NCBI GenBank assembly: GCA_002686945.1 | Contig: NYYZ01000017.1 | Location: forward strand, 1-49,763 | Origin: Planctomycetota bacterium | Lineage (GTDB): Bacteria > Planctomycetota > UBA1135 > GCA-002686595 | Reading direction: 5' to 3' | Length of the DNA stretch: 49,763 nt | Shown here: piece by piece, positions 1 to 9,389 of the stretch | Layout of the letters: every line of letters starts with the position of its first letter | Numbering within the stretch: position 1 is the stretch's first letter | Position numbers and translations under genes: made by a program | The notes under the pieces: model-generated | Told to the model about the DNA's origin: nothing | Databases searched by the model: none | What the model saw: only the letters and a program-made list of their open reading frames with translations

Positions 1-1610
1 GTTCTTACGACGAGGGAGGCAGCTGGGAGGTCCTGAGCCCCGACCTGACCCGCAACGACAAGAGCCGCCAGGGATCGTCGGGTGGCCCCATCACCCAGGA
101 CAACACCAGCGTCGAGTACTACTGCACGATCTTCTCCGCCTTCGAGTCGCCCCACGAGGCGGGCGTCCTGTGGTGCGGTTCGGACGACGGCGTCGTACAC
201 CTGAGCCGCAACGACGGCAAAACCTGGCTGTCGGTCACGCCCCCGGACCTGCCCGAGTGGTCCATGGTGAACAGCCTCGAGCCCCACCCCACCGAACCCG
301 GCGGCTGCTACCTCGCGGCCACGCGCTACAAGCTCGACGACTTCCAGCCCCTGCTCTTTGCCACCCTAGACTACGGGGCCACCTGGAGGCGCTGCGATGA
401 GGGCATCCCGCGGGACCACTTCACGCGTGTCCTGCGTGCCGATCCGGACCGTGCGGGCCTCCTGTACGCGGGCACGGAACGGGGCGTGTACGCATCCTTC
501 GACGACGGTCGCTCCTGGTCCTCTCTGCAGTTGGAGCTGCCGATCGTGCCCGTCACGGATCTGGCGGTGAAGGAAGGGGATCTGGTGGTCGCCACACAGG
601 GGCGCGGCTTTTGGATCCTGGACAACCTCTCGCCCCTGCACCAGTTGGACCTGGATGCGATCCCCGAACAGAACGTCCTGTTCACCCCGCGGCCCAGCCT
701 GCGCCTGGGAGGAGGTCGGGGCCGCGGCTCCAGCGGCCGTGCGGGCAGCAACCCGGCCGGCGGCGTGTGGATCCACTACCACCTGGCCGAGCTGGATGAG
801 GAGACCGAGGTGCGTCTGGAGATCCTGGAAGAGGACGGGGATCTGGTGCGCGCCTTCGTGCCCGAGACGAAGGAGAAGGGGGACGACGCCATGGAGGTCG
901 GCGGGCTCAGTCGTGAGGCCGGCCTGCAGCGCTTCGTCTGGAACCTCACCTACGCGGGCGCCGCGGACTTCCCGAAGATGATTCTGTGGAGTGGTGGAAT
1001 GGGCGGGCCGCGCGCGGTGCCCGGCACCTACACCGCACGACTCACCGTCGGTGACCAGACGATGGAGACATCCTTTGTGCTGTTGCCCGACCCGCGCTCC
1101 TCCGCCAGCCAGGAGGACCTTGTCCGCCAGCACGACCGCATTGCGGCCATCTGCGTCACCTTGACCAACGCCCACCAAGGCATCCGCGACCTGAGAACCA
1201 TACGTGCGGATCTCAAAACACTGGCAGGCAAGTGTGGTGAAGGGAGATTGGATGAAGGCCCGTTCGCCGCACTGCTAGATGAGATTGCGAACGCCCAAGA
1301 GATCCTGACCTCCGTGGAGGAGGCTCTCTACCAGACCCAGAACGAGAGCTCCCAGGATCCGCTCAACTTCCCGGTGCGCCTGACGGACAAGCTCGCGGGA
1401 GTGAAGGGCTCCATCGCCACGGGCGACTTTGCTCCGACGAGTCAGGCCGAGGCCGTGGCGGCCGAGCTGACGGGGGCGATCGAGGCCGAGCTGGCGCGCC
1501 TGCAGAAGGTGCGCGAGGTGCGCCTGGCCTCCATCAATTCTGGGGCCCTCGCCCTCGAAATTCCGGCCGTGCTGGCAGGCACCAGGGAAGAGGAGAACAC
1601 GGACGATTAG
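1..1610 (+). CDS. Asp-box beta-propeller protein (VPS10/sortilin-like 'glycosyl hydrolase'), 5' end missing
   Basis: The reading frame is open from the window edge (first full codon at position 3) to the TAG at 1608-1610, so at least 535 codons are present and the start lies outside. Four Asp-box motifs of the S/T-x-D-x-G-x-x-W type are visible: SYDEGGSW at the very edge, SRNDGKTW near 210, TLDYGATW near 366 and SFDDGRSW near 495. These mark blades of a BNR/sortilin-type propeller. GRGFWILDN near 600 matches the end of the propeller in bacterial relatives. After this comes a Gly/Arg-rich linker, a beta-rich domain and a helical C-terminus. Such proteins are usually exported and often labelled glycosyl hydrolase without proof of activity, so I assign no reaction. 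An ATG at 264 is in frame, but it falls inside the propeller and is not the true start. Confidence 0.85.
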   Translation, partial: SYDEGGSWEVLSPDLTRNDKSRQGSSGGPITQDNTSVEYYCTIFSAFESPHEAGVLWCGSDDGVVHLSRNDGKTWLSVTPPDLPEWSMVNSLEPHPTEPGGCYLAATRYKLDDFQPLLFATLDYGATWRRCDEGIPRDHFTRVLRADPDRAGLLYAGTERGVYASFDDGRSWSSLQLELPIVPVTDLAVKEGDLVVATQGRGFWILDNLSPLHQLDLDAIPEQNVLFTPRPSLRLGGGRGRGSSGRAGSNPAGGVWIHYHLAELDEETEVRLEILEEDGDLVRAFVPETKEKGDDAMEVGGLSREAGLQRFVWNLTYAGAADFPKMILWSGGMGGPRAVPGTYTARLTVGDQTMETSFVLLPDPRSSASQEDLVRQHDRIAAICVTLTNAHQGIRDLRTIRADLKTLAGKCGEGRLDEGPFAALLDEIANAQEILTSVEEALYQTQNESSQDPLNFPVRLTDKLAGVKGSIATGDFAPTSQAEAVAAELTGAIEAELARLQKVREVRLASINSGALALEIPAVLAGTREEENTDD

Positions 1611-2026
1611 TCCAATGACAAAGCGATTGTGAGCGGGGCCTTGCGTCCCTACCAGAGGATCTTGTACCGATTGCGGGTCAGGGCCCGGGTCGCCGGCTGA
1701 GCCCTGAACAGGTCCAGCGCCTGCATGAGGGCGCCCGCTGGCTTGGCCATCGCGCGCGGGGCCGCAACACAGCAGAGATGCTTCTGACAGAGGTCTTGGC
1801 CGACTCCAAGGCCTTCAAACCCCGCTGCGTCTTGCGACCAATTCCAGCGCCTCGCCGGCCCAATCCGAGGGATTCCTGGGCTGGAGCATGACTTCAACCG
1901 AATTCGAGCCGCTTTGGACCAAGTTCATGGGGCTGAAACATCGAATCCCAAGGGCTCTGCTGCCTACAATCCCGCAGCCGAGATTCCACCCCATTTCCCC
2001 GGACCCGACCCCAAGGTCCGGGCCCC
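1611..2026. other. 416 bp gap with possible decayed coding sequence
   Basis: No complete gene is supported. The propeller frame continues after its stop for about 29 codons to a TGA at 1698-1700. A second frame, open from 1619 to the TGA at 1889-1891, gives protein-like text such as LSPEQVQRLHEGARWLG but has no early ATG. A third frame then reads on with HDFNRIRAALDQVHG. The protein-like text moves between frames, which would fit a frameshifted remnant, but I recognise no family. The last 30 bases form the hairpin described separately. Confidence 0.3.
1998..2022 (+). promoter_or_regulatory. 8-bp perfect hairpin abutting the sugar transferase start
   Basis: CCCGGACC at 1998-2005 pairs perfectly with GGTCCGGG at 2015-2022 across a 9-nt loop. 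The stem ends only 4 nt before the ATG at 2027 and occupies the place of a Shine-Dalgarno site. In mRNA it would cover the ribosome landing region. It has no T-run, so it does not look like an intrinsic terminator. A role in translational control or as a protein-binding site is inference. Confidence 0.4.
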
Positions 2027-3619
2027 ATGTTACGAGTCCTCCAACACTACCTGCCCATTCGGACCACCCTGCTGGTCTTTGGGGAGAGTCTGCTCCTGCT
2101 GGCGGTGGTGGGCTGCCTGATGAGCATGCACCTGTGGGATCTGGCAGCGGGCATCCGCGGAGAGGAATTCACCCCGATCTGGCGTGATCTGGTGGCCCGT
2201 GAACTCTATGCCCGGGAGGCTCTGGAGATCGCCATCACGAGTTCCGTGGGGGTGGTGATCCTGACCCAGATCACCCTTGCCTTCGCCCGGCTCTATGAGT
2301 TCGCCCTCTCTGCCTCCCCCTTTCGACGGGCCGCACGTTTCATCGAAGCGGGAGGCGCGGCGCTCTTCGTCAACCTCTTGCTGCTGGTGATCGCCCACGC
2401 CTGGGACCTGGAACGTGTCCACACCTTCCCGGGCCTCTCGGGAACTCAGGCGGTGATGTTGCTCGTCACCAGCTTGACCCTCGGCCTGGGTCTGGCCTGG
2501 ATCTACCGCGCTCTGTTCCACGCGATCTTGCGCCGATCCAACCTGCAGATGCGGATCTTGATCATTGGCTCCGGCGGACCCGCACACGCCCTGGCCCGGG
2601 AGGTCCTGCGCCACCCAGAAGCGGGCTATCGGATCGTAGGAATGGTGCCCGAGGACACGAGCAAGCAGGGCAATGGCGAAGCACATAGCCAGTGGCTGCG
2701 GGACCCCACTCACCAGGCAACTCGCAGCACCCAGGATCTGGTACTGGAAGATGTCCAACTCCTGCGCGAACAGCAGGCTGCGGGCAAGGACAAACCGGAA
2801 CCACCGGCGGGACGACTGCGTGCCATCGTGCGCGAACTGGGAGCCGACGCGGTAGTGGTGGCCATCGAAGACCGGCGCAAGACCCTGCCCACAGGAGAAT
2901 TGCTCGATTGCCGCCTGGCAGGGTTTGATGTGCGCGAGCAGGAAGAGCTCTTCGAAGAGATCACCGGGCGCATCGCAGTCAGCGCCATGCGTCCCTCCTA
3001 CCTGATCTACAACGAGGGCTTTCGACGCCAGAGTTGGGCAGTTCTGGCAAAACGCCTGATGGACATAGTGGGAGCCCTCTTCCTTCTGTTTTTTCTGTGG
3101 CCCGCCATGCTGGTCAGCGTGGTGTTGGTGCGCAAGAGTTCACCGGGACCCGCGCTCTTCAAGCAGGAGCGCATAGGCCTGCATGGTCGGCCCTTTACCC
3201 TGATCAAGTTCCGCTCCATGCGCGAAGATGCGGAAGCCACCAGCGGCCCGGTCTGGGCGGCAGGTGACGACCCGCGCATCACGAGCATGGGACGCTTCAT
3301 GCGCAAGACCCGGCTGGACGAGTTGCCCCAGCTTTTCAATGTGCTGGCGGGCAACATGAGCATGGTAGGGCCGCGGCCTGAGCGCGAACACTTCATCCGC
3401 TCCCTGACCGAGAAGATTCCCTACTACGACCAGCGACACATCGTCAAACCGGGCCTGACCGGCTGGGCCCAGGTCAACCATCCCTACGGCAACACCGAAG
3501 AAGACGCCCTCGCCAAACTTCAATACGACCTGTTCTATGTGAAGAACCAGTCCGTGTTGTTCGACCTCTCAATTCTGGTCACAACCATTCGCACCGTGGT
3601 GCTGCGTCAAGGAACTTGA
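2027..3619 (+). CDS. Polyisoprenyl-phosphate sugar-1-phosphate transferase (exopolysaccharide initiation)
   Basis: This 530-residue membrane protein should transfer a sugar-1-phosphate from a UDP-sugar to undecaprenyl phosphate, the first step of exopolysaccharide or O-antigen assembly. The N-terminal 165 residues hold several membrane helices. A Rossmann-like CoA-binding type domain follows, with MRILIIGSGG at 175-184. A re-entrant helix after AKRLMDIVGA (341-350) opens the catalytic domain. KFRSMRED (394-401), the DE pair in LDELPQL (D431, E432) and MVGPRPE (446-452) are hallmarks of monotopic phosphoglycosyl transferases, and the Asp-Glu pair is the catalytic dyad known from PglC. The long architecture resembles WbaJ/EpsB-type enzymes. 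The next gene starts 3 nt after this stop. No polysaccharide cluster is adjacent. Confidence 0.92.
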   Translation: MLRVLQHYLPIRTTLLVFGESLLLLAVVGCLMSMHLWDLAAGIRGEEFTPIWRDLVARELYAREALEIAITSSVGVVILTQITLAFARLYEFALSASPFRRAARFIEAGGAALFVNLLLLVIAHAWDLERVHTFPGLSGTQAVMLLVTSLTLGLGLAWIYRALFHAILRRSNLQMRILIIGSGGPAHALAREVLRHPEAGYRIVGMVPEDTSKQGNGEAHSQWLRDPTHQATRSTQDLVLEDVQLLREQQAAGKDKPEPPAGRLRAIVRELGADAVVVAIEDRRKTLPTGELLDCRLAGFDVREQEELFEEITGRIAVSAMRPSYLIYNEGFRRQSWAVLAKRLMDIVGALFLLFFLWPAMLVSVVLVRKSSPGPALFKQERIGLHGRPFTLIKFRSMREDAEATSGPVWAAGDDPRITSMGRFMRKTRLDELPQLFNVLAGNMSMVGPRPEREHFIRSLTEKIPYYDQRHIVKPGLTGWAQVNHPYGNTEEDALAKLQYDLFYVKNQSVLFDLSILVTTIRTVVLRQGT

Positions 3620-3622
3620 ACT

Positions 3623-4453
3623 GTGGAAACCCTCGATCTACTGCTTGTATTTGTAACCGCCCTCGCTGGCGGCTTCCTGCCCCTCATGGTGCGCTGGGAT
3701 GGACGGCGTCTGCACCTGGCTCTTGCGCTTTCAACTGGCATTTTCCTGGGGGCGGTTTTCTTGCACCTCCTACCGTCCCTGCCCACAGGGCATGATCATG
3801 GATCCCTGGCTGTGGAATCCATGGCTGACGGGCAAGGGCTGGAGGCAGAACACGCTGGGCACGAGCACTCAACTGATGCGGTCACTGACTCGGACCACGC
3901 CAACCTGGTCTGGATGTTCGTCCTGCTGGGAGTGCTGGCGGTCTACCTGTTGGAGGCCCTGGTCTTGCGGACGCACGACCACGACGACCTGCACCGTCAC
4001 CGGGCTGTGGGTTGGGCGGCTCTTTGGGGGCTTTCAGTCCATGCCCTGACCGCGGGCATGGCCTGGTCCGTGGCCGCCGGACATGACGACCACATGGGGC
4101 ATGTGATTCTGCTGGCGATCCTGGCCCATAAAGCATTTGAGTCCTTCAGCCTGAGCACAGTCTTCTTGCTGGGAGAGATCCCGCGGGGCAAAGTGGCCTT
4201 GATCGCTCTCTTGTATGCCCTTGTGACTCCCATGGGAGCCCTGCTGGGCCAATCCCTCCTGGGCGTACTGGGTCCCCTGGGCCAGGACCTCTTGATGGCG
4301 CTGGCAGCAGGAACATTCTTGTTTGTCTGTCTCTGCGAGTTGCTCGGCGAGGTCTTTCACCACAAGGACGACATTTGGGCCAAGCTGGGCCTGCTCGGCG
4401 TCGGAGTAGGACTGATGGTCTTGACTCAGAGCCTGGAGGCCGGTCTCGGTTGA
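3623..4453 (+). CDS. ZIP-family divalent metal transporter
   Basis: This 276-residue polytopic protein uses a GTG start 3 nt after the sugar transferase stop, with AAGGA about 9 nt upstream. It has about eight hydrophobic segments and a His-rich cytoplasmic-type loop (HDHG, HAGHEHS, THDHDDLHRHR), typical of ZIP transporters that move Zn or Fe into the cytoplasm. In the two metal-site helices the canonical HNxxDG and HExxxE patterns are only partly kept: HALTAG and AHKAFES retain one His in the first and His plus Glu in the second. This suggests a mononuclear or altered metal site. The neighbouring permease gene also handles metals, so the pair may tune Zn or Cu. Substrate specificity cannot be read from sequence. 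Confidence 0.85.
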   Translation: METLDLLLVFVTALAGGFLPLMVRWDGRRLHLALALSTGIFLGAVFLHLLPSLPTGHDHGSLAVESMADGQGLEAEHAGHEHSTDAVTDSDHANLVWMFVLLGVLAVYLLEALVLRTHDHDDLHRHRAVGWAALWGLSVHALTAGMAWSVAAGHDDHMGHVILLAILAHKAFESFSLSTVFLLGEIPRGKVALIALLYALVTPMGALLGQSLLGVLGPLGQDLLMALAAGTFLFVCLCELLGEVFHHKDDIWAKLGLLGVGVGLMVLTQSLEAGLG

Positions 4454-4472
4454 AGGCCGGGAACGCCAAAGC

Positions 4473-5546
4473 ATGAGTGAAGGTCTGCTTCTTGTAGCTC
4501 AGAACACCTGGCAGGTCCTGCTCGCCAGTTCCGGTTGGATCCTCTTGGGCCTCATCCTCGCGGGCTTGATGGAAGAACTGATCCCCCGCCGATGGATCGA
4601 GCGGCATCTGGCTGGGGAGAGTTTCGCTGCAACCGTAAAGGCGGCATTGATCGGCGCGCCCTTGCCCCTTTGTTCTTGCTCCGTGCTGCCAGCCGCCGCA
4701 GCCCTGCGGCGCACGGGAGCAGGCCGAGGCCCCACCGCAGCGTTCCTGGTCAGCACTCCAGAGACCGGCGTGGATTCAATCTCTACAACCTATGCCCTCT
4801 TTGATCCGATCACCACCCTGATGCGGCCCTTGGCAGCGGTGCTGAGCGCGATGGGAACCGGCCTGCTGGTCTCAAAGTACGGCTCTCCAACTCCTGCACT
4901 GGCACAGCAGGAACCCGCCATGGACGCGACGACTTGCTGCGCTGATGAAGAGCCCGAACATTGCATGGAGGAGAAGCCCGAAGACTCCCATGCTCCACTC
5001 TTCCAGCGCAGCCTGCGCAAGGCCCTGGGCCCTCTGAGTGCGGACCTGGCTCTCTGGCTCAGCGTGGGCCTGGTTCTGGCCGGACTCGCTGGGGCACTGC
5101 TGCCCGACAACCTGCTTGGCGGCAACACTTCGCTTGTGGCCCAATACGGCCTGGCCCTGATCGCAGGGGTGCCTGTCTACGTCTGCGCAACCGCCAGCAC
5201 GCCCTTGGCTGCAGCGCTGGTTGCAAAAGGCATGGATCCAGGAGCAGCTCTGGTCTTCCTGTTGGCCGGACCAGCCACGAATCTGGCCACCCTTGCAGTG
5301 GTTCGAGGCCTCTTGGGATTGCGCGCAACTCTCCTGTACCTGGGTTCTATCGCTGGCGGTGCGGTGTTGGCGGGCCTGACGTTGGGCTGGCTGCATGAGC
5401 GCCTGGGGAGTACCCCGCTGGAAACCGTCCGTGAACACCTGCACGGAGAACCTGGATACGCAGAGCCGATCTTCGCCACGGCCCTGATCCTATTGCTTGG
5501 CTACCATCTTGTGAGCCGTCTGCGTCCCTCTTCCCATGCACACTAA
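4473..5546 (+). CDS. SO_0444/DUF318-type Cu/Zn efflux permease
   Basis: This 357-residue permease has two halves of four to five membrane helices each, separated by an acidic linker. The first half carries the family's PLPLCSCSVLPAA signature (CSCS at 67-70). The second half carries PVYVCATASTPLAAAL and the GPATN segment. The soluble linker has a Cys/His cluster (C155, C156, H163, C164) that could bind metal. Members of this family have been linked to copper or zinc efflux. It lies 19 nt after the ZIP gene and overlaps the next gene by 11 nt, so it is probably in one operon with both. The direction and the metal are inferred from the family. Confidence 0.85.
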   Translation: MSEGLLLVAQNTWQVLLASSGWILLGLILAGLMEELIPRRWIERHLAGESFAATVKAALIGAPLPLCSCSVLPAAAALRRTGAGRGPTAAFLVSTPETGVDSISTTYALFDPITTLMRPLAAVLSAMGTGLLVSKYGSPTPALAQQEPAMDATTCCADEEPEHCMEEKPEDSHAPLFQRSLRKALGPLSADLALWLSVGLVLAGLAGALLPDNLLGGNTSLVAQYGLALIAGVPVYVCATASTPLAAALVAKGMDPGAALVFLLAGPATNLATLAVVRGLLGLRATLLYLGSIAGGAVLAGLTLGWLHERLGSTPLETVREHLHGEPGYAEPIFATALILLLGYHLVSRLRPSSHAH

Positions 5547-6528
5547 GTACCTCCTCATCAAGGCATCCAACCTGCTCTTGACCTCACTGCTCGTCCTTTC
5601 ACTCTGCCTGGCCTGCAGTTCCCCTCCCCCAAGCAGAGCGGTACTTGTAGTGCACGGAGGCGCGGGCGTCTTGGATCGCGCCAAAATGGGGCCCGAGCTG
5701 GAAAAGGAATACCGGTCAACACTGGCGACAGCCTTGCGCGCGGGACATGCGGTCTTGAGCCAAGGCGGCAGCGCCCTCGATGCAGTCAGCGCCACGATCT
5801 TGCCTCTGGAGGATTCCCACCTGTTCAACGCAGGACACGGGGCGGTCTTCAGCGCCGAAGGGCGCTGTGAGTTGGATGCGTCGATCATGGATGGCGCTGG
5901 CCCACGGGCAGGGGCCGTGGCAGGAGTCCAAGGGGTGCGGCACCCAATCCTCGCGGCTCGGGCGGTGATGGAAAAAAGCGAACATGTGCTGCTGTCGGGA
6001 GCTGGGGCTGATGCCTTTGCCAAAGAGCAGGGTCTCGAAACCGTATCCAACGAGTTCTTTCACACAGAACGACGGCGCAGGGCTCTTGAACAACAACTCG
6101 CCGATGACAAGCACGGCACCGTGGGCTGCGTAGCTCTTGACAGTGCGGGGCACCTGGCGGCCGGAACCTCTACCGGGGGCATGACCGCCAAGCGCTGGGG
6201 CCGGGTGGGCGACTCACCCATCATCGGGGCGGGGACCTGGGCCCAGGACGGAGTCTGCGCGGTGTCCGCCACGGGATGGGGAGAGCATTTCATCCGGGGA
6301 GCAATCGCCTCCAACATCGCTGGCCGCATGCGCTTTGGGGGCCTCAGTCTGGATGCCGCAGGCTCCCAGGCAATTCACAAGGAACTGACCGAGCGCGGGG
6401 GAACGGGAGGAGTGATCGCCTTGGACTCCGAGGGACGCTTCACGACCCCCTTCAACACCCCGGGCATGTTCAGGGGATGGGTGACACTGGAAGGCCAGGT
6501 GACGGTGAAAATCTGGAAAGGGGAATGA
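5536..6528 (+). CDS. Isoaspartyl peptidase / L-asparaginase, Ntn-hydrolase family T2
   Basis: This 330-residue precursor should self-cleave before its catalytic threonine and then hydrolyse isoaspartyl dipeptides or asparagine. The nucleophile is T195 in DKHGTVGCVALD. The downstream motifs GTSTGGMTAKRWGRVGDSPIIG and ATGWGEHFIRG match E. coli IaaA closely. The HGGAG motif is at 40-44. Unlike cytosolic IaaA it begins with a hydrophobic signal ending LCLACSS, so it is exported and possibly lipidated, although the lipobox is weak. The ATG lies 11 nt before the end of the permease gene, implying translational coupling. Nothing catalytic is missing. Confidence 0.93.
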   Translation: MHTKYLLIKASNLLLTSLLVLSLCLACSSPPPSRAVLVVHGGAGVLDRAKMGPELEKEYRSTLATALRAGHAVLSQGGSALDAVSATILPLEDSHLFNAGHGAVFSAEGRCELDASIMDGAGPRAGAVAGVQGVRHPILAARAVMEKSEHVLLSGAGADAFAKEQGLETVSNEFFHTERRRRALEQQLADDKHGTVGCVALDSAGHLAAGTSTGGMTAKRWGRVGDSPIIGAGTWAQDGVCAVSATGWGEHFIRGAIASNIAGRMRFGGLSLDAAGSQAIHKELTERGGTGGVIALDSEGRFTTPFNTPGMFRGWVTLEGQVTVKIWKGE

Positions 6529-6655
6529 CCCCCACTGGAATGGCTCAGAGTGGATAGCCAGCAGCAAGCACCAGCACTACCTCTTCTCGGCCGATAGCTC
6601 CATCAGAGTACTGCTCACAATCAGCGCCTCCATGGCGTATCCTGGGGTCAGACAC

Positions 6656-7378
6656 ATGACCAGATTCCAAGCCTCGACCTCTGCGCACCTTTGCTGCACC
6701 CTGTGCTGCTCGTTGCTGCTCGCTGCCTGCAGCCCGAGCCCCTCTGCCCAGGGGTTGGACGAAGATGTGGAGGCGGGCGTACAGGTCCTGCCCGAAGCCG
6801 CGCCCATCAACGCCGAACCAGACCTCAACCCCACTCCCTCGGACACAATCCCTGGGGGCGAGAACGCTGTGCGCGGATTGATCGAACAGGCCGGTTTGGA
6901 CGAGGACCTTGCCGCTGGTCTGGCGGTGATCGACGATGCGGAAGGCGAGAAGAACAAGAACGTACTGACCTTCAGCAAGCTCTCCCTGGCAAGGGCGGAC
7001 TATGGCCTGCTGCTCGATCACCTCTATCCGGAAAAGGACCCGGAAGTACCCCTCGAGCCCTTTGTCTTCCCCGAGAAGATCCAGGCCCTGGAAGGCAAGG
7101 AAATCGAGCTCCTGGGATACATGATTCCCACGGACTACGTGGAACGCAAAGTGCGCGAGTTCATGCTGGTGCGCGACACGGGAGCCTGTTGCTTCGGAGG
7201 TATACCGCGCCCCGACGAGTGGGCTCTGGTTTCAGCCCAGGGGGAAGAGGGCTTTGAGTACCACCCCTACCTGCCCATCGTGGTCAAGGGAGTCATGACC
7301 ATCTTGGCCCCGGGCTCGGATCCGGACTTTCCAGTGGTCTACACCCTCAGCGCGGTTTCGGTGCGGCGCTACTACTAG
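6656..7378 (+). CDS. DUF3299 lipoprotein
   Basis: Read from the ATG at 6656, this is a 240-residue lipoprotein with signal peptide and lipobox LLLAACSPS. A Pro/Glu-rich linker follows, then a C-terminal DUF3299 domain containing EIELLGYMIP, VREFMLVRDTGACCFGGIPRPDEW and PYLPIVVKGVM. In known members this domain follows the same order, with the ACC motif before a Pro-rich turn. Its function is unknown; the family is often found near ABC-type export genes, which are absent here. An in-frame ATG at 6632 would add eight residues. I prefer 6656 because TATCCT, a -10-like hexamer, lies at 6638-6643, downstream of the first ATG. Confidence 0.8.
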   Translation: MTRFQASTSAHLCCTLCCSLLLAACSPSPSAQGLDEDVEAGVQVLPEAAPINAEPDLNPTPSDTIPGGENAVRGLIEQAGLDEDLAAGLAVIDDAEGEKNKNVLTFSKLSLARADYGLLLDHLYPEKDPEVPLEPFVFPEKIQALEGKEIELLGYMIPTDYVERKVREFMLVRDTGACCFGGIPRPDEWALVSAQGEEGFEYHPYLPIVVKGVMTILAPGSDPDFPVVYTLSAVSVRRYY

Positions 7379-7463
7379 GGGCAGGCGCACCCGGTCTACC
7401 CCTTCAACATCAGCCTGCCGGGCACACCCTGATGAGATTCTCACAGCACACGCCGGGTGACCT

Positions 7464-7928
7464 GTGACCCTTGTCCGCAGCGCAACGATTGAGGATCGGG
7501 CCCAGTTGGAGGGCATGCACCTGGCGTACCTCGAAGCGCTCGCCCAGCATGACCATCCCGACTGGGAGCCCCATGAACTAGAGGACAAGTGGTTCACAGA
7601 CCGGGACCGCCTCTTTCCCTATGTGGTTTCGGACGGGGACGAGGTCAGGGGGTACATGCTCGTGTTTGGGCCCAAGTACTCGCAGGCGATGGGGTTCGAG
7701 GTGAACTCCTACATACACGAGCTCTTCGTGTGTGCGGAACTGCGTGGAAGTGGGCTGGCGCAGGCCGCGCTGGAGCACGCCCTACAGGAGCGGCCGGGCA
7801 CCTGGGTGACCGAGGGGCTCGAATCGAATGGGCCTGCGAGCCGCTTCTGGGCCCGGTCGTTAGCGGGTCGGCCCGGCTTGCGAGATGAGGTGCGAGGAGC
7901 ATTCCGCACCTACTGGTTCAAGTCCTGA
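7464..7928 (+). CDS. GNAT-family acetyltransferase
   Basis: This 154-residue protein begins at a GTG (7464). It has the GNAT order: an N-terminal MTLVRSATIEDRAQL strand-helix, YIHELFVCAELRGSGLAQAALEHAL as the acetyl-CoA binding segment (the R/Q-x-x-G-x-G/A motif appears as RGSGLA), and SNGPASRFWARSL where family members bind CoA and substrate. The acceptor is unknown. It lies 85 nt after the DUF3299 gene and is convergent with the DUF1501 gene. Confidence 0.85.
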   Translation: MTLVRSATIEDRAQLEGMHLAYLEALAQHDHPDWEPHELEDKWFTDRDRLFPYVVSDGDEVRGYMLVFGPKYSQAMGFEVNSYIHELFVCAELRGSGLAQAALEHALQERPGTWVTEGLESNGPASRFWARSLAGRPGLRDEVRGAFRTYWFKS

Positions 7929-7962
7929 CGAAGAGGACTCTTGGACGTAGGCGGCTTCACCA

Positions 7963-9384
7963 TCAAGTCAGAATCTTCTTCAGCACATTGCCGTGGACAT
8001 CCGTCAAGCGCACGTCTCGGCCAGCGTATCGGTAGGTGAGACGCTTGTGATCGAGCCCCAGTTGGTGAAGGACCGTGGCCCACAGGTCGTAGATGTCGCA
8101 GCGGTCTTCCACTACGTGGTAGCCGAACTCATCCGTCTGGCCATAGACCGTTCCCCCACGAACCCCTCCACCAGCAAGAAAGACACTGAAGCCATAGGGG
8201 TTGTGGTCCCGTCCGTCCGAGCCCTGAGAGAAGGGTGTGCGACCGAATTCCCCGGCCCACACGATCAGGGTCTCTTCGAGCAGGCCCCTGGAGCGCAGGT
8301 CCTTGATGAGTCCCGCGATCGGTTGGTCCACCTGATAGGCCATTGCGCTGTGCCCGGCCTTGAGCGCTCCGTGCTGATCCCAGGGGTTGGGCGCTCCACC
8401 GGCACCGATGTTCTTCGTGATACAGCTCAGTTCGATGAAGCGCACACCGCGCTCCACCAGACGGCGAGCCAGAAGACACTGGCGTGCATAGGCAGCCTTC
8501 GTCGGCTCCGCGTCATCCAACCCATAGAGCCTACGCGTCGCCGCGCTCTCCCCCGACACATCACAGGCCTCCGGCACCGCAGCCTGCATGCGGTAGGCCG
8601 TTTCGTAATTGCGAATGGCCGCATCAACCTGTGGATCCGCCGTGCCCCGGGCAAAACGGCGGTCGAGACGTCCAATCAGGTCCAGGTGACGCAACTGCTC
8701 GCCGTCCTCGAGGGCGGGTGCGATATTGCGCACCGCGGGAATGCGGTTCGCCTGAACAATCGAGGCCTGATGGTGAGCCGGTAGGAAGCCGCTGCTGAAG
8801 AGACCCACTCCCCCATGGGGGGTGACCGCGCCACCAGACTGCAGCACGACAAAACCCGGCAGATTCTCGTTTTCACTGCCCAGCCCATAGTTCATCCATG
8901 CTCCAGCACTCGGGTGCCCCATGAACGGGAAGCCCGTGTGCATGAGGTAGTTGCCCTGGGCGTGCTCGTTGACAGAGCTCGTCATGGAACGCACGACCGC
9001 AAGTTCATCGGCCACGCTCCCGATCTCCGGGAACATGGAACTGACCGGAATCCCGCTCTGCCCGTAGCGGCGAAAGGTGAAGGGCGAAGCCATCACGTTT
9101 CCGTTCTGATTGAACTGCGTGCGTTCGACCTTGACTGGCAAGGGCTTGCCGTGCAACCGCTCCAGTTCTGGCTTCGGATCGAAAGAATCGACCTGGGACA
9201 CGCCGCCAGACATGAAACAGAATATCACGTGTTTCGCCCGCGGAATGTGGTGGGCCAGGGGCCTGTCATCCACCTGGCCACCGAAGCCGGTCTCTGCCAT
9301 CAGACCCTGCAAGGCCAAGAGGCCAAAGCCGTTGGATGTCTGGCGCAATAACTCGCGTCGTGAGAAATGGGATCCGCTCATCAT
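7963..9384 (-). CDS. DUF1501 exported sulfatase-like protein
   Basis: This 473-residue protein has a Tat-like N-terminus ([10 protein letters not shown]) followed by a short hydrophobic stretch. The body is the DUF1501 family, with [47 protein letters not shown] and a terminal [13 protein letters not shown]. The [11 protein letters not shown] segment is the typical centre, and the fold is related to sulfatases and alkaline phosphatases. No sulfatase Cys/Ser motif of the usual kind is obvious. It is the second gene of a leftward pair, 5 nt after the PSCyt1/DUF1549/DUF1553 gene. That pairing is highly characteristic of Planctomycetota, where it is proposed to work on extracellular polymers. The true substrate is unknown. 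Confidence 0.92.
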   Translation of the reverse strand: MMSGSHFSRRELLRQTSNGFGLLALQGLMAETGFGGQVDDRPLAHHIPRAKHVIFCFMSGGVSQVDSFDPKPELERLHGKPLPVKVERTQFNQNGNVMASPFTFRRYGQSGIPVSSMFPEIGSVADELAVVRSMTSSVNEHAQGNYLMHTGFPFMGHPSAGAWMNYGLGSENENLPGFVVLQSGGAVTPHGGVGLFSSGFLPAHHQASIVQANRIPAVRNIAPALEDGEQLRHLDLIGRLDRRFARGTADPQVDAAIRNYETAYRMQAAVPEACDVSGESAATRRLYGLDDAEPTKAAYARQCLLARRLVERGVRFIELSCITKNIGAGGAPNPWDQHGALKAGHSAMAYQVDQPIAGLIKDLRSRGLLEETLIVWAGEFGRTPFSQGSDGRDHNPYGFSVFLAGGGVRGGTVYGQTDEFGYHVVEDRCDIYDLWATVLHQLGLDHKRLTYRYAGRDVRLTDVHGNVLKKILT

Positions 9385-9389
9385 CCCCT

